Source: Polaribacter atrinae (lineage in GTDB: Bacteria > Bacteroidota > Bacteroidia > Flavobacteriales > Flavobacteriaceae). Taken from it: a DNA stretch of 64,000 nt. The stretch covers positions 3,656,501-3,720,500 of the forward strand of contig NZ_CP150660.1 in the NCBI RefSeq assembly GCF_038023995.1, written 5' to 3'. Under the pieces are notes generated by a model. It did no database searches. It worked only from the letters and a program-made list of their open reading frames with translations, and was not told where the DNA came from. The position numbers were made by a program, and so were the translations under genes. Shown here one piece after another: positions 44,586-52,894 of this stretch (position 1 is the stretch's first letter; every line of letters begins with the position of its first letter).

Positions 44586-44723
44586 GTGTTACAACGTTTA
44601 TGTGTATGAGTTGTGGCGTGTGCCGTCACGGACAATTCCAAACGATCAACTGCCTGTGGAAAATCCGCAGGATTTTCCAAGTAGGCACAGACACAGCCAT
44701 AACTTATACACGGTGTTGTGCGC
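44586..44723. repeat. Palindromic spacer joining cassette-like units 1 and 2
   Basis: It starts GTGTTACAAC (end of unit 1) and ends GTTGTGCGC (start of unit 2). Inside, GTGTATGAGTTGTGGC (44602-44617) pairs with GCCATAACTTATACAC (44696-44711) at 14 of 16 positions, and a central perfect hairpin TGGAAAATCC/GGATTTTCCA has a 3-nt loop (44657-44679). The stop codon of the unit 2 UPF0158 gene lies in the right arm. Confidence 0.7.
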
Positions 44724-45150
44724 TGGCTTTTCCTCGGTTTAATTGCGTTTCTACTATTTTTTCTAATTCGTTTTGTTTAAAGTCAAACCAGTTTTGTCTA
44801 TAATCTGAATTGTCAATTGTATTCTTAAAATTCTGAAATGGTTTTTTCCGTTCCAAGATAATTTCCAATTCTGCTTGAAATTGTTCGTTCGCAATTTGGG
44901 TAATAAAACGTTCCATAATCTTAAAAGACTCAAAACTCTCTAAAACCTCGATTTTTATAAAATCCGCTTTGTTTTTCTTTACTTTTTTCAATTCCATTCC
45001 AAAAGATTCACGAAATTCATCTTCATCAAACATTTCCCCAAAATTCGGAATTGTTATTAATTCGTTCGTTTTAGGATTGTAATAGCAGTCGTTTCCGCAA
45101 TCTAATTCCTGCGCAATTTCTTTAATTATATTTTGTCTTGAATTATCCAT
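44704..45150 (-). CDS. UPF0158 family protein
   Basis: A 148-residue cytoplasmic protein matching UPF0158 (PF03682) by its SFKIMERFITQIANEQFQ block and the terminal KKPFQNFKNTIDNSDYRQNW motif, then FDFKQNELEKIV. The function is unknown. The last seven residues (ASAQHRV) and the stop are encoded by the boundary repeat at 44704-44727, so the C-terminal tail is supplied by the cassette junction. It overlaps the DUF3024-like gene by 8 bp and follows it on the minus strand. Confidence 0.78.
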   Translation of the reverse strand: MDNSRQNIIKEIAQELDCGNDCYYNPKTNELITIPNFGEMFDEDEFRESFGMELKKVKKNKADFIKIEVLESFESFKIMERFITQIANEQFQAELEIILERKKPFQNFKNTIDNSDYRQNWFDFKQNELEKIVETQLNRGKASAQHRV

Positions 45151-45487
45151 AAAAACAACCGTGTTTATCTTCTTTGATAATATCGATAATGTTATCTAAA
45201 TGAGTTGATTTTGGAAATGGTTCATAAAGTTCCCATTTTCCGCTTGCACGCATCCAATATAAATTCCATTCTTGTCTTGATTTATAAAACCTGATTTTCG
45301 CAAATTCGATATGTTGAATTTCTTTTGGATTATTCCAAACAGGACGAATTTCATAAAGTACAATTACTTTTCCGTCATAAGAATATCCGAAATCAAGTTG
45401 TGCACGAATTTCTTGATTTTCCGGACGTAATGAACTCACGTAATTTTTTATAGTCGCTTCGTTTATATCAATTGTAATGTTTTTCAT
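45143..45487 (-). CDS. DUF3024-like protein
   Basis: A 114-residue protein resembling DUF3024 (PF11225): IRPVWNNPKEIQHIEFAKIR then FYKSRQEWNLYWMRASGKWELYEP. No signal or membrane segment. The function is unknown; members of the family are often found in mobile or integron-like contexts. It is the first gene of unit 2, with the right boundary repeat 24 bp upstream of its start, and overlaps the UPF0158 gene. Confidence 0.72.
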   Translation of the reverse strand: MKNITIDINEATIKNYVSSLRPENQEIRAQLDFGYSYDGKVIVLYEIRPVWNNPKEIQHIEFAKIRFYKSRQEWNLYWMRASGKWELYEPFPKSTHLDNIIDIIKEDKHGCFYG

Positions 45488-45510
45488 TAAGTCTCAATTT
45501 TTTTCAGCTT

Positions 45511-45532
45511 GCGCACAACTTCTTTGTATGAT
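45511..45532. repeat. Right boundary of cassette-like unit 2
   Basis: GCGCACAAC (45511-45519) is the exact inverse of GTTGTGCGC at 44715-44723 and is followed by TTCTTTGTATGA, which aligns with the GTTTATGTGTATGA after the unit 1 boundary at 44595. Confidence 0.6.
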
Positions 45533-45861
45533 AACTTTAATTACGTATATCCACTATTTAAAAAGGGATATACATAGTAATATCTTTAATTTTTTAGAAA
45601 AATTCTTTCATAGCAAATGGGAAGAATTTGGTGGTATAAATTTACAATAAATAACAAGTGTATGCTGTTTAAATGTTTAAACATTTGTTTCAACTTATTA
45701 ACAAAAGTTTATATGACAGCAGCTTGTGAAAAAACGAGTTTCAGAAATTTCTTTTAAGATTCTTTATTAGTAAGTATTACTTGTTTTAGAGTTTCAGAAA
45801 TCATTTTAAAAGTCAATAGGTATTAGAGAAGCATATCATAGGATAAATACTTTTTACATGC
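45533..45861. other. Non-coding spacer right of the cassette-like island
   Basis: No gene is recognised. It holds a hairpin GTATATCC/GGATATAC (45545-45573) and a perfect 16-bp palindrome AAATGTTTAAACATTT (45671-45686). Short direct echoes of GAGTTTCAGAAAT occur at about 45738 and 45791. Confidence 0.5.
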
Positions 45862-45891
45862 AAAAAGCTCCCTGAAATCAGAGAGCTTTTT
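45862..45891 (-). terminator. Terminator of the cyclophilin-FKBP gene
   Basis: AAAAAGCTC and GAGCTTTTT enclose CTGA/TCAG pairing with one mismatch; on the minus strand it ends in a T-run, 32 bp after the stop at 45923. Confidence 0.85.
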
Positions 45892-45922
45892 GTAATTATA
45901 TAGCTTGTAAAGAATGTTATTC

Positions 45923-46855
45923 TTATTTTACATCCATTAATTCTACATCAAAAATAAGTGTTGCATCTGGTGGAATTACTCCTCCTGCACCAGCAGAACC
46001 ATACGCTAAATTAGATGGAATTACAAAACGAGCTTTGTCACCCACTTGTAATAATTGAATTCCTTCATCCCAACCAGAAATAACCTGACCTACACCAACA
46101 TTAAAATCGATTGGTTCTTTTCTCTTGTAAGAAGAATCGAATACAGTACCGTCTAATAATTGACCTTTATAGTGTACAGAAACTCCAGCTCCTTTTGTAG
46201 CTTTCTTTCCTGTTCCTTTTTGTAAAATTTGGTAACGTAAACCACTTGCAGTTTCATCATAACCAGCAGCAACTGTATCTAACAATGCTTTTTGTTTAGC
46301 TTTTTCTTCTGCTTCACGCTTTTCTCTAGATCCTTCAAAAGTTCTAAAAGCTTCAACAGCATTAAAAGCTTCTGCTTCTGCACCAACTTTAATAATTTCT
46401 ACAGTTGTTATTTCATCTCCTTGAGCAATTGCATCAACAACATCTTGTCCTTCTATTACAGAACCAAAAACAGTATGCTTACCGTCTAACCATGGAGTAG
46501 GTACGTGGGTAATATAAAACTGACTTCCGTTTGTTGCTGGACCAGAATTAGCCATCGCTAATTTTCCTGGAGCATCATGTTTTAAATCTGGGTGAAATTC
46601 ATCATCAAATTTATAACCTGGGTTACCAGTTCCTGTTCCTAGAGGACAACCACCTTGTACCATAAATTCTGGAATTACTCTGTGGAATTTTAATCCATCA
46701 TAATAAGGAGTTCCTTGCTCTTTTACAGCGTTTTCTAAATTTCCTTCTGTTAAAGCAACAAAATTACCAACAGTTCCAGGAGCTTTTTCGTGTTCTAATT
46801 GTACTAAAATCTCACCTTTTGGAGTGGTGAATTTTGCATAAATTCCGTTATTCAT
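45923..46855 (-). CDS. Dual peptidyl-prolyl isomerase: cyclophilin-FKBP fusion
   Basis: A 310-residue cytoplasmic protein joining two unrelated prolyl isomerase folds. The cyclophilin domain spans about residues 1-155, with FHRVIPEFMVQGG, ATNGSQFYIT and LDGKHTVFG. An alpha-helical acidic/basic linker (about 165-205) leads to an FKBP domain (about 215-310), with VSVHYKGQLLDGTVFDSSY and IPSNLAYGSAGAGGVIPPDA. I place the start at 46855; 18 codons upstream are open but translate the TCGAGCGCAGTCGA repeat. Dual-family immunophilins are known from a few flavobacteria and protists. Confidence 0.92.
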   Translation of the reverse strand: MNNGIYAKFTTPKGEILVQLEHEKAPGTVGNFVALTEGNLENAVKEQGTPYYDGLKFHRVIPEFMVQGGCPLGTGTGNPGYKFDDEFHPDLKHDAPGKLAMANSGPATNGSQFYITHVPTPWLDGKHTVFGSVIEGQDVVDAIAQGDEITTVEIIKVGAEAEAFNAVEAFRTFEGSREKREAEEKAKQKALLDTVAAGYDETASGLRYQILQKGTGKKATKGAGVSVHYKGQLLDGTVFDSSYKRKEPIDFNVGVGQVISGWDEGIQLLQVGDKARFVIPSNLAYGSAGAGGVIPPDATLIFDVELMDVK

Positions 46856-46881
46856 AATCTTTAATTTACTTTTTTGTTTTC

Positions 46882-46999
46882 TCGAGCGCAGTCGAGAGGT
46901 TTTATTCATTTATTAGTCCTCGACTGCGCTCGAACTGACATTAATTCTAATCTTGAAATGCATCAAGATTTTATTGTTATGATTCTGAAACAAGTTCAG
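46882..46999. repeat. Cluster of palindromic repeats between PPIase and barrel-like gene
   Basis: Two inverted copies of the 14-bp core lie at 46882-46895 (TCGAGCGCAGTCGA) and 46920-46933 (TCGACTGCGCTCGA). They are followed by a hairpin ATCTTGA/TCAAGAT (46950-46969) and a CTGAAACAAGTTCAG palindrome (46985-46999). Together they fill the intergenic gap. Confidence 0.7.
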
Positions 47000-47005
47000 G
47001 ATACA

Positions 47006-48598
47006 TTATTTTTTAGCATTTAAAATTGATAAACCATAAGTAAAACCAATATTTAAATTTGTTGAGTTTACGTTACCATTAGGAGACCACATTTGTCCGC
47101 CCGAAGCTGTAAACGAAAAGTTGTCGTTTAAATGATAATTAATACCTACGGTTGGTCTTACTAAAACACCTTCGCCAGAATCTACACCACCGCCACCTGC
47201 AACACCTGCTGCAGCTTCTACAAATAATGAAAAATTGTCATTTAAAAATTTATTTGATTTTATTCCCAATCCAAAAATTCCATGAGCATAACCACCTGCA
47301 CCACCTAAATAAGCAAAAGAAGCTTCTCCGGCTATATAAAAACGATGGTTTAGGTCGTAATTAATTTTTAATGCTATTAACTCTAAATCATGTTCTTTGT
47401 ATTGTCTATCAAGAATGGCAACATCAAAATAAGTTTGATTTTGCACACCAATTTGTATTCCTTGGGTATTTATATATTTAATTTTTTCTGCTGCGTAAGG
47501 ATCTTTTATTCCGCCACTTAAACCATGATATTTTAAACTAAAACCGGCTGTATATGCTTCAAAAGTACCACTAACAGATTTATGATAACCACCATGAAGA
47601 CCTAATCCAAAATTTTTGGTAATTTTTACATCTGCACCCACACTTGGGTACATGGTTAAACCACCTTCAGGAAAAATTCTACCTCCTGCAGCACCAATTC
47701 CTGCTTTTGCAAAAAAGTTTACATATTCTGTTTCTATAAAGTTTTTACCAATACCGAAAAAAACATCCATAAAACCAGCTCTTAAACCACCATACATGGC
47801 ATCTACATGTGCGTAAACAAAGGTGTTTTTATTTAAATAACGTTGGTACTCAAAACCTAAAAGACTTAATGTTTGGGTAATTGGAGTGGTATTATTAAAG
47901 TTTCCAAAACCATCGTTTCTTGAAGATCCTATTGGAAAAAGATAATCAAAAGTAATTTGTTGTACACTTTTTACAGCAGGCTTCCTCCAAACTTCATCTT
48001 TGGTTTCATTGTTAACTGTAAAAGATTTTTGAGCATGTTTGTAAGATGTAGTTCTTAACGAGGTTGGTATTTCTACAAAAAAGGAAATATTATCTCCTTT
48101 TTGAATTCCGGTAAAAAAGTTTACATACCCATATTGCAAACCAAATGCATATCCGTTATTTTTATATTGTAAACCTACATTTGGGTAGATAATTCCACCA
48201 CCATCAACTAAGCTTCTAAAACCACCACCGCCTCCTATGTGCACGTTGGCATCGAAATACAAGTTTTTATAAAGTTGGGTATTTACCCCTAAATTTACTC
48301 CTAAAGTAAACAAACCACCTTGATCTCCATAAACTGCTCCGTGAAAACCCGCACCTGTATATAACCAATCATTTAAAGGAAAATTATAATTTAATCCAAA
48401 TAAACCCATTCTTGGTTGAAGTGTGTAGGTACTACCATCTCCATAATTGTATGTATTATTTGGTTGGTCTATTAAAATATAATTTAAACGAATTGAATTG
48501 TGTAATTCTTTTGGTTTAAAATCTGATAAATTATAAGTCTGTGAAACTCCGTTAAAACTGAGAATTGTTAGCAGTAAAAAAAGTAATTTCTTCATCAT
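47006..48598 (-). CDS. Exported glycine-rich protein with three internal beta-barrel-like repeats
   Basis: A 530-residue protein with a signal peptide (about residues 1-19, ending NGVSQ). It has alternating hydrophobic beta-strands, aromatic strand ends and glycine turns suggestive of an outer-membrane beta-barrel. Three internal modules can be aligned on a GxxGGxx...GG...(Y/R)PxVGxx(Y/V) motif at about residues 121-145, 301-324 and 464-488, each preceded by a tyrosine-rich strand pair. No family recognised. It starts just 2 bp after the prfC stop, so the two may be co-transcribed. Confidence 0.6.
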   Translation of the reverse strand: MMKKLLFLLLTILSFNGVSQTYNLSDFKPKELHNSIRLNYILIDQPNNTYNYGDGSTYTLQPRMGLFGLNYNFPLNDWLYTGAGFHGAVYGDQGGLFTLGVNLGVNTQLYKNLYFDANVHIGGGGGFRSLVDGGGIIYPNVGLQYKNNGYAFGLQYGYVNFFTGIQKGDNISFFVEIPTSLRTTSYKHAQKSFTVNNETKDEVWRKPAVKSVQQITFDYLFPIGSSRNDGFGNFNNTTPITQTLSLLGFEYQRYLNKNTFVYAHVDAMYGGLRAGFMDVFFGIGKNFIETEYVNFFAKAGIGAAGGRIFPEGGLTMYPSVGADVKITKNFGLGLHGGYHKSVSGTFEAYTAGFSLKYHGLSGGIKDPYAAEKIKYINTQGIQIGVQNQTYFDVAILDRQYKEHDLELIALKINYDLNHRFYIAGEASFAYLGGAGGYAHGIFGLGIKSNKFLNDNFSLFVEAAAGVAGGGGVDSGEGVLVRPTVGINYHLNDNFSFTASGGQMWSPNGNVNSTNLNIGFTYGLSILNAKK

Positions 48599-48600
48599 AA

Positions 48601-50193
48601 TTATTTTTTAAATTCACTTGTAAAATGCAATTTAACCGTTGGGTATTTACTTTGTGTCATTTGTATTGTAAACTCAGAATCTGCTAAAAATACCAACTGA
48701 CCTTGTTTGTCTTTTGCTAAATAACGCTGTTTAACACGTTTAAATTCTTTAAATTCATCGTTTTTGATATCTTCTGGCTCTACCCAACATGCTTTGTGAA
48801 CACTTAAGTTTTCGTAAGAACATTTTGCACCATATTCATGCTCTAGTCTATATTGAATTACCTCGTATTGTAATGCACCAACAGTTCCAATAACTTTACG
48901 ACCGTTCATGTCTAACGTAAATAGCTGCGCTACACCTTCATCCATTAATTGATCTAAACCTTTATATAATTGTTTAGATTTCATTGGGTCTGCGTTATTT
49001 ACGTAACGGAAATGTTCTGGAGAAAAACTAGGAATTCCCTTAAAATTCAACTCTTCTCCTTCTGTTAAAGTATCTCCAATCTTAAAGTTTCCGGTGTCAT
49101 GAATTCCTACAATATCTCCAGGAAAAGATTCATCTACTATTTCTTTTTTCTCTGCAAAAAATGCATTCGGACTAGAAAATTTTACTTTTTTACCATTTCT
49201 AACATGTAGATAAGGGGAGTTTCTTTTAAAAGTACCCGATACAATTTTAATAAACGCCAAACGATCTCTGTGCTTAGGATCCATGTTTGCATGGATTTTA
49301 AATACAAAACCAGTCATTTTTTTCTCTTTAGAATCTACTAAACGCTCTTCTGCTTTTTTAGGTTGTGGAGCAGGAGCAATGTTAATAAATGCGTCTAATA
49401 ATTCTTTTACACCAAAATTATTTAAAGCAGAACCAAAAAATACAGGTTGGAGCGAACCGCTCAGGTATTCTTCTCTTTCAAAATCGGGGTAAACCTCGCT
49501 TATCAATTCTATTTCCTCACGTAAAGTATCGGCAGCTTTTTTACCAACGATAGTATCTAGTTCTGGGTTTGATAAATCATCAAACTCAACACCTTCAGAA
49601 ATAGAAGTTTTATTATCACCAGAAAAAAGATTTAATTTCTTTTCCCAAATATTATAGATTCCTTTAAAATCATATCCCATTCCTATAGGGAAACTCATTG
49701 GGGTAACAGTTAAACCTAATTTTTGCTCAACTTCGTCTAGCAAATCAAAGGCATCTTTTCCTTCTCTATCCAACTTGTTGATAAAAACCAACATCGGAAT
49801 TTTTCTCATTCTACAAACTTCAACCAATTTCTCAGTTTGAGGCTCCACACCTTTTGCAACATCAATTACTACAATAACACTATCTACAGCAGTTAAAGTT
49901 CTAAAAGTATCTTCTGCAAAATCTTTGTGACCAGGAGTATCTAAAATGTTTATTTTTTTATCTTGATAAATGAAAGCTAAGACAGAGGTAGCAACAGAAA
50001 TACCACGCTGACGCTCAATCTCCATAAAATCGGAAGTTGCTCCCTTTTTTATCTTATTATTTTTTACAGCACCTGCTTCTTGTATTGCACCACCAAATAG
50101 TAACAATTTTTCTGTTAAAGTTGTTTTACCAGCATCCGGGTGCGATATAATTCCAAAGGTTCTTCTACGTGCTATTTCTTCTAAAAATGTCAT
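48601..50193 (-). CDS. prfC: Peptide chain release factor 3
   Basis: A 530-residue translational GTPase with SHPDAGKTTLTEKLL (P-loop at 18-25), GISVATSV switch I region, DTPGHKDF switch II and NKLDRE specificity motif, plus RF3 C-terminal domains. It recycles RF1/RF2 after termination. The KKGATSDFMEIERQRGISV segment is characteristic of RF3 rather than EF-G. A 206-bp upstream gap has no other gene. Confidence 0.95.
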   Translation of the reverse strand: MTFLEEIARRRTFGIISHPDAGKTTLTEKLLLFGGAIQEAGAVKNNKIKKGATSDFMEIERQRGISVATSVLAFIYQDKKINILDTPGHKDFAEDTFRTLTAVDSVIVVIDVAKGVEPQTEKLVEVCRMRKIPMLVFINKLDREGKDAFDLLDEVEQKLGLTVTPMSFPIGMGYDFKGIYNIWEKKLNLFSGDNKTSISEGVEFDDLSNPELDTIVGKKAADTLREEIELISEVYPDFEREEYLSGSLQPVFFGSALNNFGVKELLDAFINIAPAPQPKKAEERLVDSKEKKMTGFVFKIHANMDPKHRDRLAFIKIVSGTFKRNSPYLHVRNGKKVKFSSPNAFFAEKKEIVDESFPGDIVGIHDTGNFKIGDTLTEGEELNFKGIPSFSPEHFRYVNNADPMKSKQLYKGLDQLMDEGVAQLFTLDMNGRKVIGTVGALQYEVIQYRLEHEYGAKCSYENLSVHKACWVEPEDIKNDEFKEFKRVKQRYLAKDKQGQLVFLADSEFTIQMTQSKYPTVKLHFTSEFKK

Positions 50194-50399
50194 CTACAAA
50201 ATTTGAGGTGCAAAGATAGGTTTTATATACGATATTTTATAGTGAATTTAAAGGACTAAAAACGGAAGGATTTGATACTGTTTTTAACCATTTTAACGGG
50301 TTCATATTTTAATACAAATAGTTGATAAATTTTTGTTTTAAAAAGGATGTTGCTTATGTAAGTTGTGAGTTTGCTTTTTTTAGTGTGAAAAGGGTTGAA

Positions 50400-51080
50400 T
50401 TATTCTATAATTTCGATGTGCATTTTTACATCATCAATAGGCCATTCATCTTCACCAACCTTAACTTTAGACATTTTTGTCATGGTATCAAAACCAGAAA
50501 TAACTTCACCAAAAACAGTATGCTCATTATCTAAATGATGTGCGCCATTTTTTTTCTGAACAATATAAAATTCAAAAGGACTTGATAATTTATTAGGATT
50601 GTTATCCCATTGTCTGGCTGAAGCCAATGCACCGTATGTATGTTTTCTGTTATTTCTAAATTCTGGTTTTAATAAATAATTCCCATATTTTCTTCGTTCT
50701 CTCTGCGTGTACATTTCATCAGAATTACCACCTTGAAGTACAAAGTTTTTAGCAATTCTATAAAAAACAGTGGTGTTAAAATATTTTATTTTAGTTAAGA
50801 AGATAAAATTAGCTCTATGTATTGGCACATCTTCAAATAAACGCAATTTTATTTTACCAAAATCGGTAGTAATCTCTACAATGGTTTCTGGGTTTTGTTT
50901 GCCAAATTCAGTTAAAAAAGCTTCTGTATTGTGGCTATTTAAGCTATCCCAAGCTTTCACAACTTTTTCTTCTGCCTTATTTTTATGGATCGATTTTTTT
51001 TGAACAGATTTGTTTTCATCTTTACATTGATAAAATGCAATTATGGCGATTATAAAAAAGGCTTTTAAGAAAAGTTTCAT
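50400..51080 (-). CDS. Cyclophilin-type peptidyl-prolyl isomerase, probable lipoprotein
   Basis: A 226-residue protein. The N-terminus MKLFLKAFFIIAIIAFYQCK looks like a lipoprotein signal with Cys19 as the lipidated residue, followed by a lysine-rich linker. The cyclophilin domain (about 65-226) has VFYRIAKNFVLQGG, NKLSSPFEFYIV and HTVFGEVISG. It likely folds proteins in the periplasm, complementing the cytoplasmic cyclophilin-FKBP fusion at 45923. Confidence 0.88.
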   Translation of the reverse strand: MKLFLKAFFIIAIIAFYQCKDENKSVQKKSIHKNKAEEKVVKAWDSLNSHNTEAFLTEFGKQNPETIVEITTDFGKIKLRLFEDVPIHRANFIFLTKIKYFNTTVFYRIAKNFVLQGGNSDEMYTQRERRKYGNYLLKPEFRNNRKHTYGALASARQWDNNPNKLSSPFEFYIVQKKNGAHHLDNEHTVFGEVISGFDTMTKMSKVKVGEDEWPIDDVKMHIEIIE

Positions 51081-51189
51081 GAAAGAAATTGGATGTTAAT
51101 AATTACAAATATATGTTATCATAATAAAAGAATAGAAAACTCTGATGGCTTTTGTAATTATTTTATGATTTAATACTCATTGATTTTCT

Positions 51190-51197
51190 TATTTTTG
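51190..51197 (+). promoter_or_regulatory. -7 promoter element directly before idi
   Basis: TATTTTTG exactly matches TAnnTTTG and ends five bases before the ATG at 51203, so the idi transcript would be leaderless or nearly so. Confidence 0.5.
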
Positions 51198-51202
51198 CTA
51201 AT

Positions 51203-51721
51203 ATGGAAGAACAAGTAGTTTTAGTTGATGAAAAAGACAACCCAATTGGGTTGATGGCAAAAATGGAAGCACACGAAAAAGCTTTATTGCATAGAGCTTT
51301 CTCGGTATTCGTTTTTAATGACAAAGGAGAATTAATGTTGCAACAAAGAGCTGCGCATAAATATCATTCACCTTTATTATGGACAAATACCTGTTGTTCT
51401 CATCAAAGAGATGGAGAAACAAACTTAGAAGCAGGTAAAAGAAGATTAATGGAAGAAATGGGGTTTGTTACGGAGATAAAGGAAGTTTTTTCGTTTATGT
51501 ACAAAGCACCTTTTGATAATGGCTTAACAGAGCATGAGTTCGATCATGTTATGGTTGGGTATTATAATGATGCTCCAAAAATAAATAAGGAAGAAGTAGA
51601 AGCTTATAAATGGATGACTTTACTAGATGTTAAAAAAGACATAGAAAACAATCCTACAGAATATACAGAGTGGTTTAAAATTATATTTGACAAATCTTTT
51701 GAAAAATTAACAAATGCCTAA
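51203..51721 (+). CDS. idi: Isopentenyl-diphosphate delta-isomerase, type I
   Basis: A 172-residue Nudix-fold enzyme interconverting IPP and DMAPP for isoprenoids such as menaquinone side chains and undecaprenol. The active-site Cys65 is in TNTCCSHQ, and the Nudix box reads GETNLEAGKRRLMEEMG. The metal-binding His residues of the LLHRAFSVFVF segment are present. It overlaps queD by 8 bp, forming the head of a plus-strand operon of up to five genes. Confidence 0.94.
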   Translation: MEEQVVLVDEKDNPIGLMAKMEAHEKALLHRAFSVFVFNDKGELMLQQRAAHKYHSPLLWTNTCCSHQRDGETNLEAGKRRLMEEMGFVTEIKEVFSFMYKAPFDNGLTEHEFDHVMVGYYNDAPKINKEEVEAYKWMTLLDVKKDIENNPTEYTEWFKIIFDKSFEKLTNA

Positions 51722-52127
51722 AGTAAAAGTTTATAGAAGAGCTCATTTTAATGCGGCACACAGACTATTTAATTCAGATTGGTCTGACGAGAAAAATGCA
51801 GCAGTATTTGGTAAATGTAGCAACCCAAATTATCATGGTCATAATTACGAAATGATTGTGGCTTTGTTTGGTGAAGTAGATCCTGTTACCGGTTTTGTGT
51901 ATGATTTAGGCCTATTAAGAGAATTGATTAAAGAAGAAATAGAAGATCCTTTTGATCATAAAAACCTAAATATTGAAGTTGCAGAATTTAAAAACTTAAA
52001 TCCAACTGCAGAAAACATCTCAATAATTATTTACAATAAATTAAGACCTCACATACCAGCACATTTAGAAATAGAAGTGACTTTATACGAAACACGAAGA
52101 AATTTTGTGCGTTATTCTGGAGAGTAA
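51714..52127 (+). CDS. queD: 6-carboxytetrahydropterin synthase / PTPS family (QueD)
   Basis: A 137-residue T-fold enzyme. The zinc ligands are His16 (NAAHRL), His41 and His43 (YHGHNY), the catalytic Cys35 is in GKCSNP, and DHKNLN and LYETRRN match the family. It most likely converts 7,8-dihydroneopterin triphosphate to 6-carboxytetrahydropterin in queuosine (7-deazaguanine) synthesis. It overlaps idi and lies 32 bp before kdsB. Confidence 0.9.
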   Translation: MPKVKVYRRAHFNAAHRLFNSDWSDEKNAAVFGKCSNPNYHGHNYEMIVALFGEVDPVTGFVYDLGLLRELIKEEIEDPFDHKNLNIEVAEFKNLNPTAENISIIIYNKLRPHIPAHLEIEVTLYETRRNFVRYSGE

Positions 52128-52159
52128 TCATTTTTACAAGTACCTATTAAATATATTTT

Positions 52160-52891
52160 ATGAAAATAATTGCCATGATTCCTGCACGTTATAGTGCATC
52201 TCGTTTTCCAGGAAAGTTAATGAAAGATTTAGGAGGGAAACCTGTAATTTTAAGAACGTATGAAGCAGCTTTGCACACCAATTTATTTGATGATGTTTAT
52301 ATTGTTACAGATTCTGATGTTATTTTTAAAACGATAGAAAAAGCAGGCGGAAAAGCAATTATGAGTACAAAAGAACACGAATGTGGTTCTGATAGAATTG
52401 CTGAAGCTGTAGAACATATAGAAGCAGATATTGTAATTAATGTACAAGGAGATGAACCTTTTATAGATGCAGTTTCACTTTCTAAATTAATTGATGTTTT
52501 TAAAAAAGACGATAAAAAAGAAATAGATTTAGCTTCTTTAAAAGTACAAATCACTAATAAAGAAGATATAGAAAACCCTAATAATGTTAAGGTAATTACA
52601 GATGTAGATAATTTAGCAATTTACTTTTCTAGAAGTGTAATTCCTTTTCATAGAGATAAAGATATTACTGTTAAGTATTACAAACACAAAGGTGTGTATG
52701 CGTTTAGAAAACAAGCTTTAATAGATTTCTACAATACACCAATGACACCTTTAGAAGCAGCAGAGAAAATAGAAGCCATTAGATACCAAGAAATTGGTAA
52801 AAAAATTAAAATGGTAGAAACAGATGTAGAAGCTGTTGGTATAGATACTCCAGAAGATTTAGAAAAAGCAATTCAATTTTTAAAGGCATAA
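52160..52891 (+). CDS. kdsB: 3-deoxy-manno-octulosonate cytidylyltransferase
   Basis: A 243-residue enzyme activating KDO as CMP-KDO for lipopolysaccharide inner core synthesis. It has [20 protein letters not shown] at the start, [17 protein letters not shown] and the YAFRK segment. It confirms an LPS-type outer membrane, consistent with the LptF/G-family gene at 33018. It is 3 bp before the HAD hydrolase gene. Confidence 0.95.
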   Translation: MKIIAMIPARYSASRFPGKLMKDLGGKPVILRTYEAALHTNLFDDVYIVTDSDVIFKTIEKAGGKAIMSTKEHECGSDRIAEAVEHIEADIVINVQGDEPFIDAVSLSKLIDVFKKDDKKEIDLASLKVQITNKEDIENPNNVKVITDVDNLAIYFSRSVIPFHRDKDITVKYYKHKGVYAFRKQALIDFYNTPMTPLEAAEKIEAIRYQEIGKKIKMVETDVEAVGIDTPEDLEKAIQFLKA

Positions 52892-52894
52892 ATT

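Noticed and set aside
43926-45532. Classic integron with attC sites
   Set aside because: No integrase gene in the window and the RYYYAAC/GTTRRRY core pair was not found at the boundaries; I describe only inverted-repeat-bounded units.
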